This document shows positions 45,526 to 54,800 of a stretch of DNA of 64,000 nt, one piece after another. The notes beneath the pieces were generated by a model. That model did not search any database. It was not told where the DNA came from and worked only from the letters and a program-made list of their open reading frames with translations. Numbering within the stretch: the first letter of the stretch is position 1; each line of letters opens with the position of its first letter. The DNA is from Bacteroidota bacterium (GTDB lineage Bacteria > Bacteroidota > Bacteroidia > Flavobacteriales_D > Crocinitomicaceae), in the NCBI GenBank assembly GCA_006226425.1, contig SBGX01000006.1, positions 62,001-126,000 on the forward strand, given 5' to 3'. The position numbers and the translations under genes were made by a program.

Positions 45526-46874
45526 GAAGGGTTTTTACTGGACTGGCGGTACTGCTTTGCTTAAGTGGCCTGTACGGACAAGTCGATTTCAGACAATCGA
45601 TCAGACAAGATTATCTGATGAGGGATGTTTATACTCTGGCTGCTGACTCTTTTGAAGGGAGAAGGACAGGAGAATATGGTCAGCACAAGGCTGCGGATTA
45701 TCTGATTAGTGTATTGGAGGAAAATACGGTACCTGCTTACGGAGAATCATACAAACAATCTTTCGGGCTGTGGAAAAAGAACTTGAGCGGTGAATTGTGG
45801 AATCAGCAGAACAAGCTGGTTTTTCCCAGAGATTTTGGTTTTTCCAGTATTTATGAACCTTTTCAGTTTGAAGGAACTATTCCAGTCTATGCTTCTGTGA
45901 AAGAGGCAGTAAAATCTAGTCGGGAAAAAGTGATTTGCATTCAGGCAAAAAGTCTCATGAAGTTTGATATTCGAGGGATTAAAAAATTAAATGTGGATCT
46001 CGTCATCGTGGCATGTGAAATGTATCAATCAGACTATTTTAGTTCAAAAATTGATGATGAAGACCTGGCTTTCCAGGGGATTCCAAAAACAAAACTGATC
46101 TACGTATCGGCATCTAAATTAAAAGATCTGTCGACCGGAAAAATAGATATAAAGTTGGATTTGAATCCTGGAAAAAAAGCGGTGGAAACGGAGAATGTGG
46201 TCGCATGGATCGAAGGAAGTGATCCCAAACTGAAAAAGGAATTTGTTGTTATAAGTGGCCACTATGATCATTTGGGAATTCACAACGGAAAGGTGCATAA
46301 CGGTGCAGATGACAATGGAACCGGATCGGCGACCATGCTTGAGCTTGCCCGCTTGTTTCGCTTATTGAAGGAGCAGGGAAAGGGAAGTAAGAGAAGTTTA
46401 CTGTTTGTTTGGTTTACTGGTGAGGAAATGGGATTGTTTGGCTCAAGGTATTATACCACACATCCGATGGTTCCTCTAGAAAAAACGATCGTAAATCTGA
46501 ATATCGATATGATCGGAAGGAATGAGGATGGCGTAGAAGATGGAGAAAGAAAAATCTTTTTGGTTGGGGCTGATCGGATCAGTAAGCGTTTACATGAGAT
46601 CAGTTCGGAAACGGCAGCGAAGAAAAGTGGACTCGTGTTGGATTATAAATACAATGATCGAAAGGATCCATTGAGATTATATTACCGTTCTGATCACTAT
46701 AATTTTGCGGAGAAGGGAATTCCATGCATCTTCTATTTCGGAGGTTTTCACAAAGACTATCATCAGGCAACAGATGACGCGGAAAAAATAGATTTTATAA
46801 AAGTCCGGGAGGTTGCCCTACTTGTTGCTCATACAGCATGGGAACTCCTGAATATGGAGGGTAGCTTGAAATGA
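45519..46874 (+). CDS. M28-family metallopeptidase, secreted
   Basis: A 451-residue protein with a signal peptide (VFTGLAVLLCLSGLYGQ) and a C-terminal M28 peptidase domain. Zinc-binding residues are in VISGHYDHLG (His), NGADDNGTGSATML (Asp) and FTGEEMGLFGSRYY (Glu-Glu), with further ligands in NLNIDMIGR and the C-terminal YFGGFHKDYHQ. It is probably a periplasmic or surface aminopeptidase. Residues 95-230 form a PA-like insertion. It overlaps rpiB, so the two are likely cotranscribed although their functions are unrelated. Confidence 0.92.
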   Translation: MLGRVFTGLAVLLCLSGLYGQVDFRQSIRQDYLMRDVYTLAADSFEGRRTGEYGQHKAADYLISVLEENTVPAYGESYKQSFGLWKKNLSGELWNQQNKLVFPRDFGFSSIYEPFQFEGTIPVYASVKEAVKSSREKVICIQAKSLMKFDIRGIKKLNVDLVIVACEMYQSDYFSSKIDDEDLAFQGIPKTKLIYVSASKLKDLSTGKIDIKLDLNPGKKAVETENVVAWIEGSDPKLKKEFVVISGHYDHLGIHNGKVHNGADDNGTGSATMLELARLFRLLKEQGKGSKRSLLFVWFTGEEMGLFGSRYYTTHPMVPLEKTIVNLNIDMIGRNEDGVEDGERKIFLVGADRISKRLHEISSETAAKKSGLVLDYKYNDRKDPLRLYYRSDHYNFAEKGIPCIFYFGGFHKDYHQATDDAEKIDFIKVREVALLVAHTAWELLNMEGSLK

Positions 46875-48104
46875 TCAGGGCCGATCTTTCAGTAGTTTTT
46901 GGATGAATCTTTCGGTTTCTTCAGCGTAGTCCTGATAAACTTTTCCTGTTCCGGGACCATTAAATCCGGTATGGATTCGAACCACATCTCCTCCCCGATC
47001 AATAAAAATGACTGTTGGGTAAGAAATAATTTCATTGAGCATAGAAAAATCTTCGGAGGATTTACTTTTGCTTGCCTGTCCACCGACCAGGAAAAGATGA
47101 TTTAGATTCAATCGCTTTTTGTACAACTCTATAATTTCTACCTGTTTCTCAAAACTCTCAGGTGTTTCATAGGCAATGGAGATAATTTCAAGACCCTGTG
47201 AGTGGTATTTCTTGTAAATATCTTTGAAATACATGATTTCATCCAGGCAGTTTGGACACCAGGTACCCATGATTTGGACTATGGTGACCTTATCGTGAAA
47301 AGCTTTGTTTGGAAAATCAAAAGTATTCCCATCCGTTTGCTTAAAAGAGAAGCGAAACGCGCTATTTTCTTTTAGGTAAGTAATAGAATCAGGATCTCTT
47401 AGACTGAAAGCATCATCTTTATGGGCAATCCAGTCGGTATGGTAGTGTTTTCCGGAGTAGAAATGTCCATTGGAAATTTGTTCCCCAGAAACATCGCCCG
47501 AGAAATAAAAAGCATGAGATCCATCAAAGCAGGACAGGAAAAAGTGTTGTTGGTCTGTTCTTCCTGACAAAAAGCGGAAATCTCCGGTTTCCGTTAGAAA
47601 GGTTCCTTCCAGTCCCTCAGAACTTGAATTAAAAACACCCTGAGCCAAATCGGGATTTCCTGATCGCGGATCAAAAACCACTTTCCATTTCCCGGAAAGA
47701 GCCAGGTTGGAAACATCATTTTTAACAGGTTTTTTCACATAATTGGCGCAAAAAGGAATGCGATAATTTGTCCCCTTATTTAGGTTTTGCCAGTAGCCGG
47801 ATATTTTTTTCTTATTAATCCGTTTAAATCGCAGGAAAGAATGAAAATGAGGAAAATCAATTTGAAAAGAATCACCGATCGCCCGGAAACGAGTCAATTG
47901 GATCTGCTCTTCAGCATTATGAATAGTAAATACCAGAGATTTTTGGGAATTTGCTACCTGAAGCTTAAAAGGCAGGGTCGTCGTATCATTTAGGACAAGC
48001 CCTGCTGCCCAAATTCCTTCTTTTACTTTTATGTTTGTTTGACCCAGAAAACAGGATACAGAAAAGGTAAGGCCAAGTACAGCAAAAAGAGCCTTTTGGA
48101 ACAT
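46875..48104 (-). CDS. TlpA-like thioredoxin-fold protein
   Basis: A 409-residue exported protein (signal peptide MFQKALFAVLGLTFSVSCFLG). The N-terminal 240 residues are a beta-rich domain with repeated strand patterns. The C-terminal AhpC/TSA-thioredoxin domain has the CPNC active site in VQIMGTWCPNCLDEIM followed by the cis-Pro region SYPTVIFIDRGG. Such proteins reduce or maintain disulfides in the periplasm. The Cys in the signal region (SVSC) could be a lipobox, in which case the protein would be a lipoprotein. Its stop directly abuts the M28 peptidase stop. Confidence 0.92.
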   Translation of the reverse strand: MFQKALFAVLGLTFSVSCFLGQTNIKVKEGIWAAGLVLNDTTTLPFKLQVANSQKSLVFTIHNAEEQIQLTRFRAIGDSFQIDFPHFHSFLRFKRINKKKISGYWQNLNKGTNYRIPFCANYVKKPVKNDVSNLALSGKWKVVFDPRSGNPDLAQGVFNSSSEGLEGTFLTETGDFRFLSGRTDQQHFFLSCFDGSHAFYFSGDVSGEQISNGHFYSGKHYHTDWIAHKDDAFSLRDPDSITYLKENSAFRFSFKQTDGNTFDFPNKAFHDKVTIVQIMGTWCPNCLDEIMYFKDIYKKYHSQGLEIISIAYETPESFEKQVEIIELYKKRLNLNHLFLVGGQASKSKSSEDFSMLNEIISYPTVIFIDRGGDVVRIHTGFNGPGTGKVYQDYAEETERFIQKLLKDRP

Positions 48105-48202
48105 GTTTTGTTTTTGGTTTGAGTGAGCTAAGATAGCTTTTTATGTCTAAATTTGAGGACCCACGCAACTTTTTATTGTAAAAATAAGTCTTACAGATAA
48201 CT

Positions 48203-48739
48203 ATGGATGAAAGAGTGCTGGTAAAAGAGTGTTTGAAGGGATCTTCCATAGCGCAAAAAGAGTTGTTTGACAAGTTTGCTCCGAAGATGATGTTTGTTTG
48301 CCTGCGCTATATGGGGGAACAAACCGAAGCCGAAGATGTACTTCAGGAAGCTTTTATTAAAGTATTTCGTTCATTGCCGAAATATCAGTTTGAAGGTTCT
48401 TTTGAAGGATGGATCAGGCGAATCGTCGTGAATAGTTGCCTGGATGCCATCCGGAAGAACAAGCAATTTATGAACGATCACTCCCTGGAATCGGTGGAAT
48501 ATAAGCTGAGTACCTCAGAGGGGGCCATTGATCAATTGTACGCGGAAGATTTACTGAAGCTGATCAAACAAATGCCACCCGGTTATCAGGCGGTGTTTAA
48601 CCTGTTTGCGATCGAGGGGTATAGTCACAAGGAGATAGCGGAACTATTGGGAATTTCGGAAGAAACATCCAAATCGCAATATTATCGGGCACGAGCATAC
48701 ATGAAAAACTGTTTAGAAAAATTGACGTTTGAAAGATAA
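48203..48739 (+). CDS. ECF-type RNA polymerase sigma factor
   Basis: A 178-residue sigma-70 family ECF factor. Region 2 is FAPKMMFVCLRYMGEQTEAEDVLQEAFIKVF with the core-binding DVLQEAF block and FEGWIRRIVVNSCLDAIRK; region 4 is LPPGYQ-like (MPPGYQAVFNLFAIEGYSHKEIAELL) with the helix-turn-helix IAELLGISEETSKSQYYRAR. A TAAATTTG element lies at 48148. The next gene starts inside its 3' end and may encode its regulator. Confidence 0.95.
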   Translation: MDERVLVKECLKGSSIAQKELFDKFAPKMMFVCLRYMGEQTEAEDVLQEAFIKVFRSLPKYQFEGSFEGWIRRIVVNSCLDAIRKNKQFMNDHSLESVEYKLSTSEGAIDQLYAEDLLKLIKQMPPGYQAVFNLFAIEGYSHKEIAELLGISEETSKSQYYRARAYMKNCLEKLTFER

Positions 48740-49628
48740 AGATCATATCAAGGATTTGTTTGAGGAAAAACTCAAGCATGGGGAAGCTCCGGTGAATCCG
48801 GAACTATGGGCTGGTATTTCATCTTCCGTGCAGGGAATCTCTTATAGTACGGGAATGAGTTCGATTGCCAAATTTGGACTCATTGCTGCCGGAGTTGCCG
48901 GTTTAGGTCTTGGAGTTTATCTCTTTTCTTCGGGAGACGAACAGACTACCGGAAAGCCACAGCATAGCCAGATACAACTACAGGAAAAGAAAGCAGAACC
49001 ACAACAAGCGGAAGAAACTACATCTCCGGTGAGTCAGGAGAATGAGCACCAGAAACAGGCTCAAAAGGAAACAGGTTTCAAGGAGAATAGAGAAGTATCC
49101 GATACTAAAGACGCGGAGCAGAACTTCGAAGAGCAAACAAAACTGACCAAGGAGAAACCGAACCTGTCCGTAACATTGAATAAACCTCCGTTTGAAGTGC
49201 CATTTCCAGATCCGAATAGCCAGGATGAGGAGAAGAAGATTGAAATGATCGAAATCCCTGAGCAAAAGGCAACATCTGGTCAGGAAGAGAAACAAACGAG
49301 TGTAGGACAAGAAGACCAGCAACAGGAAGAAAGGCAACAAGAGATAAGCTATCGCCTGGAAGCACTTCCAAACATTATTACCCCGAACGGAGATCAACAC
49401 AATGATTTTCTGGAAGTCAACAGCGAAGGTCTGGAAGAATTTACCGTAACGGTACTGAATGAACGAGGCGAAAGAGTTTACTTCTCCGAAGACCCGAACT
49501 TTAAATGGGACGGAAGAGATTTGAGCGGAAACCCGGTGCCAAATGGGAACTACATTTATTACATAATAGCAAAATCCAAGGGAGGAGAAAATGTTTCAAA
49601 ACATAGCCTTCTGACAATAACGAGATAA
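48729..49628 (+). CDS. Membrane protein with gliding-motility (CHU_C/T9SS-type) C-terminal domain, possible anti-sigma factor
   Basis: A 299-residue protein starting with TTG 48729, overlapping the sigma factor by 11 bases. The N-terminal cytoplasmic part (residues 1-48; FEEKLKHGEAPVNPELWAGIS) resembles the short conserved N-terminus of Bacteroidetes anti-sigma-like proteins. One membrane helix follows (FGLIAAGVAGLGLGVYLFSS). A Glu/Gln/Lys-rich low-complexity linker (residues 72-205) leads to a C-terminal domain of the CHU_C/gliding-motility type: LPNIITPNGDQHNDFLEV, ERGERVYFSEDPNFKWDGRD, NGNYIYYI. Placement beside an ECF factor and the topology suggest a membrane anti-sigma sensing something outside the cell membrane; this is inference. 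Confidence 0.8.
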   Translation: MKDKDHIKDLFEEKLKHGEAPVNPELWAGISSSVQGISYSTGMSSIAKFGLIAAGVAGLGLGVYLFSSGDEQTTGKPQHSQIQLQEKKAEPQQAEETTSPVSQENEHQKQAQKETGFKENREVSDTKDAEQNFEEQTKLTKEKPNLSVTLNKPPFEVPFPDPNSQDEEKKIEMIEIPEQKATSGQEEKQTSVGQEDQQQEERQQEISYRLEALPNIITPNGDQHNDFLEVNSEGLEEFTVTVLNERGERVYFSEDPNFKWDGRDLSGNPVPNGNYIYYIIAKSKGGENVSKHSLLTITR

Positions 49629-49651
49629 TACCTCACCTTTTACTAATCACT

Positions 49652-49686
49652 AAAACCCATTGATATAACCGTTAATGGGTTTTTTT
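49652..49686 (+). terminator. Terminator of the sigma factor operon
   Basis: Stem AAAACCCATT (49652-49661) pairs with AATGGGTTTT (49674-49683), 12-base loop, followed by a T-run to 49686. Confidence 0.85.
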
Positions 49687-49691
49687 GTGTC

Positions 49692-49725
49692 AAAAAAAAA
49701 CACCCGCCGATGAGGGGGTGTTTTT
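49692..49725 (-). terminator. Terminator of tRNA-Cys
   Basis: AAAAACACCC (49696-49705) pairs with GGGTGTTTTT (49716-49725). The nine A on the left become T on the minus strand, terminating the tRNA-Cys transcript; the plus side also has five T. Confidence 0.8.
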
Positions 49726-49728
49726 CTG

Positions 49729-49799
49729 AGGTTTCGAGCGGATTCGAACCGCTGTACGTGGTTTTGCAGACCACTGCCTAGCCACTCGGCCACGAAACC
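49729..49799 (-). tRNA. tRNA-Cys (anticodon GCA)
   Basis: On the minus strand the acceptor GGTTTCG pairs with CGAAACC, the discriminator is U as expected for cysteine, the anticodon stem is GTGGT/ACCAC with loop CTGCAAA (anticodon GCA), and the T arm is AGCGG-TTCGAAT-CCGCT. The total is 71 bases and the CCA end is not encoded. Confidence 0.97.
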
Positions 49800-49829
49800 A
49801 TTCAGCAGAGCAAAAATAGTTAATTTTTT

Positions 49830-50183
49830 TTAATCCTCTATGACAATTGCGACACTTTCTACGTCTCCGTTAATGGGGGGTGAAAGTTTGATAATTTCTA
49901 CCCGGAGACTCTGAATCGTACTCAGTTCACCCCTCATTCGATCGACAATTCGTTGACCAACATGCTCAATGAGTTTGGAACGAATTTTCATCTCTTCGGA
50001 AACAATTTTATTGACGGTCACATAATCTATCGTTTCACTCAACTTATCTGATTGAGCGGCACTACTAAAGTCTGTTGTAAGAGAAACATGAACAATATAA
50101 TGTCCCCCGATCAGGCCTTCTTCGTCCAGACATCCGTGGTTAGCAAAGCATTTGATTCCGTTGACGTGTATTTGGTGCTTCAT
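49830..50183 (-). CDS. folB: Dihydroneopterin aldolase
   Basis: A 117-residue FolB that splits dihydroneopterin in folate synthesis. VNGIKCFANHGCLDEE (catalytic motif .FANHGV) and the Glu/Lys-containing LSETIDYVTV and SKLIEHVGQRIVDRM match the family. It overlaps the gltX stop by four bases (ATGA) and is cotranscribed with it. Confidence 0.95.
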   Translation of the reverse strand: MKHQIHVNGIKCFANHGCLDEEGLIGGHYIVHVSLTTDFSSAAQSDKLSETIDYVTVNKIVSEEMKIRSKLIEHVGQRIVDRMRGELSTIQSLRVEIIKLSPPINGDVESVAIVIED

Positions 50184-51709
50184 GCGACCGGATGTGTTTC
50201 TCCGAGGACTTTAACTCCTTCTTCCATTCGTTCGATGCACTCTTGTTTGCCCAGGAAAGAGGCAATTTCAAACATACTTGGTCCCGCACCTTTTCCGGTG
50301 ATGAGTAATCTGAAAAGAGGAAGTACTGCGCCAATTCCCAGTTCCTTTTGTTCCAGGAAGTTTTTGAAAGCCGCTTCAATGTTTTCAGGAGTGAAATCCT
50401 GTACCCCTCCAAGCACTTTTTTCCATTCTTCCATCAACGAGCTGGCTTGATTCTTCCACTTTTTATCGGTGGTTTTTTGGTCGTACTCAGCTGGTTTCTG
50501 AAGCAGGTATGCACCCTCCGTAAGAATGTCTTCAACAAAGGTAGCCCGCTCTTTCATGAGGGAGACGATCGCTTCTAATTTATTTAAATCGCAATTTTCA
50601 ATGTTTTTTTGCGATAATATCTTAGCGAGTTCCTGATCAGATGTTTTTCTAAGGTATTGTTGCTGGAACCATTTGGTTTTTTCAGCGTCAAATTTAGCAC
50701 CGGCCTTTCCAACGCGATCCAGGCTAAATGCTTGTACTAACTCCTCCAGGCTGAAAATTTCCTGACTGGTACCGGGGTTCCATCCAAGGAAGGCCAACAT
50801 GTTGATAAAGGCTCCGGGAAAATATCCTTTTTCACGATAACCGGAATAAAGCTCTCCTTCTGCTGTTGTCCAGTCTGTTGGGAACACTGGAAAACCAAGG
50901 CGGTCACCATCTCTTTTTGAAAGTTTTCCGTTTCCATCTGGGCGAAGCAATAAAGGAAGGTGTGCAAAACACGGACAATTCCAATCAAAAGCTTCGTAAA
51001 GTAAAACGTGAAGAGGTGCTGAAGGCAACCACTCTTCCCCGCGGATCACATGACTGATTTGCATCAAATGATCATCTACCACGTTTGCCAGGTGATAAGT
51101 AGGCATTCCGTCACTTTTAAAGAGAACCTTGTCGTCTAGGTTATTCGTATTAACGACCACCCATCCTCTGATTTCATCTTCGAAACGGACGTCTTTGTTG
51201 CGGGGCATTTTCATCCGAATAACATAAGGGTCGCCCTGTTTGATTCGTTGATCGACTTCATCTTGTGGCAGAGTCAACGAATTTTTCATATTCATTCGGC
51301 TTACACCGTTGTACTGCCAGTTCGGCATTTTCATCGCTTTGGCTTGATCTCTGACGGCATCCAACTCTTCAGGAGTATCAAAAGCATAGTATGCAAGGTC
51401 CTTTGCAACGAGTTCTTCGGCATAGGGACGGTAAAGTTCCTTTCTTTCGGACTGAATGTATGGCCCAAACTCTCCTCCAATACCAGGGCCTTCATCTGGA
51501 GTGATGCCACACCAGTTCAGTGCATCGAGGATGTATTCCTGAGCACCCGGAACAAATCGGGTTTGATCGGTATCTTCGATACGAATGATGAAAGTTCCTC
51601 CGTTTTTTCGGGCAAATAAGTAATTATAAAGGGCCGTTCGAACCCCCCCCATGTGCAGAGGTCCGGTTGGTGATGGTGCAAAGCGTACTCTGACAGTTTT
51701 TTCAGACAT
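50180..51709 (-). CDS. gltX: Glutamyl-tRNA synthetase
   Basis: A 509-residue class I synthetase charging tRNA-Glu. The HIGH motif is PSPTGPLHMGGVRTALYN and the KMSKS motif is GKLSKRDGDRLG. VRFEDEIRGWVVV and VDDHLMQISHVIRGEEWLPSAP are further family blocks; the C-terminal anticodon-binding domain follows. Length matches bacterial GluRS. The ATG at 51709 is preceded by a TATCTTTG element. The product of this gene also feeds hemL-dependent haem synthesis, since glutamyl-tRNA is the C5-pathway precursor. Confidence 0.97.
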   Translation of the reverse strand: MSEKTVRVRFAPSPTGPLHMGGVRTALYNYLFARKNGGTFIIRIEDTDQTRFVPGAQEYILDALNWCGITPDEGPGIGGEFGPYIQSERKELYRPYAEELVAKDLAYYAFDTPEELDAVRDQAKAMKMPNWQYNGVSRMNMKNSLTLPQDEVDQRIKQGDPYVIRMKMPRNKDVRFEDEIRGWVVVNTNNLDDKVLFKSDGMPTYHLANVVDDHLMQISHVIRGEEWLPSAPLHVLLYEAFDWNCPCFAHLPLLLRPDGNGKLSKRDGDRLGFPVFPTDWTTAEGELYSGYREKGYFPGAFINMLAFLGWNPGTSQEIFSLEELVQAFSLDRVGKAGAKFDAEKTKWFQQQYLRKTSDQELAKILSQKNIENCDLNKLEAIVSLMKERATFVEDILTEGAYLLQKPAEYDQKTTDKKWKNQASSLMEEWKKVLGGVQDFTPENIEAAFKNFLEQKELGIGAVLPLFRLLITGKGAGPSMFEIASFLGKQECIERMEEGVKVLGETHPVA

Positions 51710-51727
51710 CTATTTAGGATTTTGCTG

Positions 51728-51735
51728 CAAAGATA
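51728..51735 (-). promoter_or_regulatory. Candidate promoter -7 element for gltX-folB
   Basis: Minus-strand TATCTTTG is a full TAnnTTTG match about 18 bases before the gltX ATG. Confidence 0.5.
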
Positions 51736-51830
51736 CATTTAAAGCCTGTTTTTGCACGTTTTTTGATGAATCTTATGAACGAATCGTTTGATATGTTGTA
51801 ATTTAGTATATAAGCCTGATCGTTGGAGAT

Positions 51831-54800
51831 ATGAGTGCATATGATGAGTTGATCAAGCAGATCGACGCTTTTATTAGGAAGTACTATAAAAATGAGATGT
51901 TAAAAGGTCTTATTTTGTTTAGTGCATTGCTTTTGTTGAGTTACCTCGTGGTGATTTCACTGGAATTTTTTGGTCGTTTTGGATCGGGGGTTCGTGCTGC
52001 TTTATTCTATACATTTATTGGAGTCAATCTATTTTTGGCCAGTAAATATTTGATCCTTCCTTTGAGTAAGCTGTTTGCCTTTGGTCGAAGAATTAACAGA
52101 CATCAGGCATCTAGAATCATTGGTGAATTTTTCCCGGAAGTATCTGACCGTTTACTAAACACCCTGCAGCTGAATGAAAGTTTGGAAGAACATAATGCCA
52201 ATTATGAACTCATTAGAGCGAGTGTGTTGCAGCGTTCGAAAACATTAACAGTAGTTCCCTTTTCGAGTGGAATAAAACTGAAAGAGAACCTGGTCTATAT
52301 GAAATATGTGGGACCAGTTTTTGCCTTGTTTCTATTGCTTGCTATTTTGTTTCCAAGTTTTATTTCTCAAGGAACAAAGCGTGTGGTCCAGTATAACAAA
52401 GAGTTTAAGCCGGAGGCACCGTTTAAGTTTTTATTGGAATCTGATGAGCTCACAATTCGTGAAGGGGATGATTACCCGGTTGAGCTTTTATTGAAAGGAA
52501 CAGAGATACCTGAGAAGATTTATCTCATCTCATCTGAGGGAAAGTTTTTGATGAGGAAAAAGAGCAAGGTTCGCTCCTTTTTCGTGTTGAAACGCCTGAA
52601 GGAATCGGGTTCATTTTATTTCGAAGCGAATGGTTTTAGTTCAAAGCGCTATCAGATTAAGGTGGTTCCAAGGTCTTCTGTAGGCAAGTTTACAGCAAGT
52701 ATTAAGTATCCGGCATATTTAGGAAGGAAGAATGAAGAGATAGAAAATGCGGGAGATTTAATGGTACCTGAAGGAAGCACCATTGAATGGAGTATTGCTA
52801 CGAAGAATGTCTCGCGAACGAAAATGAAGTTTCAGGATACGACCGTTTCTTTTGGAAAGCAGGGCTTTCGTTTTGCGAAACGCTTTCGTTCAAGCAGCGA
52901 GCTACAATTGATCCTGTGGAATGAGAATGAATCGTTCAAGGACTCAATGAACTATCGCATCGATGTGGTGAAGGATCAATTGCCAAGTATAGAGGTAAGG
53001 GAGCAGAAGGATTCTATTTCTGAAGCACTACGCTTTTTTGAGGGTTCATTGGCGGATGATCAGGGGCTTTCAAGATTGGAGTTTGTATACAAGGTGATCG
53101 GAAAGGATGGAAAGGAACGTATAGTGAGAAAGGATTTGTCACGGCCATCAGGAACTTCTCAACCATTTCGTCATGCAGTTGATTTTAGAAGTGAGAGTTT
53201 ACAGGTAGAGGATCGCATCGAATATTATTTTGTCGTGTATGATAATGATGGGGTCAATGGATCGAAATCCACGCGCTCGCAAAAGTTTGATTATCGACTT
53301 CCGTCACTAAGTGAGTTGAATGACAAAAGGGATGAGTCTCAGGAAGATGCGAAGAACAAGATGAATGAGTTGCTCAATCGTACGAAAGACTTTCAGAAAA
53401 ATGTGGAGCGCTTGAAGAAAAAGGTGCTGAACGAAAAAGGAAGCGATTGGAATCAATTGAACCAGGTACAGCAGTTGCAGGAAGAAAGGGAAAGTCTAAA
53501 AGACCAATTGGAGAAACTGCAGATGGAGATGAATGAAAGTATTTCTGAGAAGCAGCAATTGTCTCAAATGGATGAAGAACTTTTGGAGAAGCAGGAGCTG
53601 ATCGAGGAGCTTTTGGAAGAGGTGATGGACGATGAATTAAAAGAGTTGTTGGAGAAGCTGGAAGAGTTGATGAAGAAGCAAGATCAAAACAACCTGGAAC
53701 GTCAATTGGATCAGCTTGACATGAAAGCGGAAGACATGAAGGAGCAAATGGATCGTAGCTTAGAGATGTTGAAGAGGATGCAGGTGACGGAAAAGGCTGA
53801 GGATATCATTAAAGAGTTGAAAGAGTTGAGTGAGGAACAGGAGAAGTTGAAGGACGAGATGCAGGAAGGCAAAAAAGATAGTGAGGAAGGAATGAAGGAT
53901 CAGCAGGAGATTCAGGAGAAGTTTGATGATCTGAAGAAAGAGATGGAAAAATTGGATGACCTGAATGAGAATTTGAAGCGTCCGATGAATCTAGGGGATC
54001 AGGAGGATTTAAAGCAGGAGGTTGATGAACAGATGAAGGAAGCGAAAGAGAAACTGTCAAAGGGCAAGGAGAAGAAGGCTTCTGAAAACCAGCAAAAGTC
54101 TTCGGAGAAGATGGAGCAAATGGCCGAGGAGATGGAGCAGATGCTGAGTCAATCAAATATGCAGCAGCAGCAAGAGGACATTGACCTGTTGAGAAATATA
54201 TTGGAAAGTTTAATGACCTTGAGTTTTGATCAGGAGGACGTGATGAATCGTTTTCGAAAGGTCCGGGACAAAGACCCTTATTACGTTAAGTTAGGAAAGA
54301 ATCAGCGACGAATAGTTGACGATACGCGAATTGTTGAGGACAGCTTGAAGGCGATCGCGGACAGACAACCGAAAATTTCAAGCTTCATCATGAAGGAATT
54401 GAATACGATTCAAATGAACTTTGACCAGGGACTGGAGAATATTGACGAGCATCGGAGAAGGCAGTTGAACATGAATTTACAGTACGTGATGACGGGATAC
54501 AATAACCTGGCATTGATGTTGAATGAGAGTTTACAGCAGATGCAGATGCAAATGCAAAATCAAATGCAGGGCAGCGGTTCGTGTGACAAACCGAATAGCG
54601 GTAAGGGAAAACCACTGGCAAAGCCGGGGGAAGGGGACATGAAGGAAATGCTCAAGAAGCAATTGGAACAAATGCAAAAAGCCATGGACGGAAAAGGTCA
54701 AAAGGATGGCAAGGGAAAGAAGCCCGGGAAAGGTCAGGAGGGACAGCAGGGAATGATGGGTATGGGAAGTCAGCAATTGGCCAAAATGGCAGCGAAACAG

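Noticed and set aside
48978-49400. Long antisense frames opposite the Glu/Gln-rich linker of the gliding-domain protein
   Set aside because: They arise from the low-complexity codon pattern (CTT/CTG/TTC on the other strand) and have no domain or start context.
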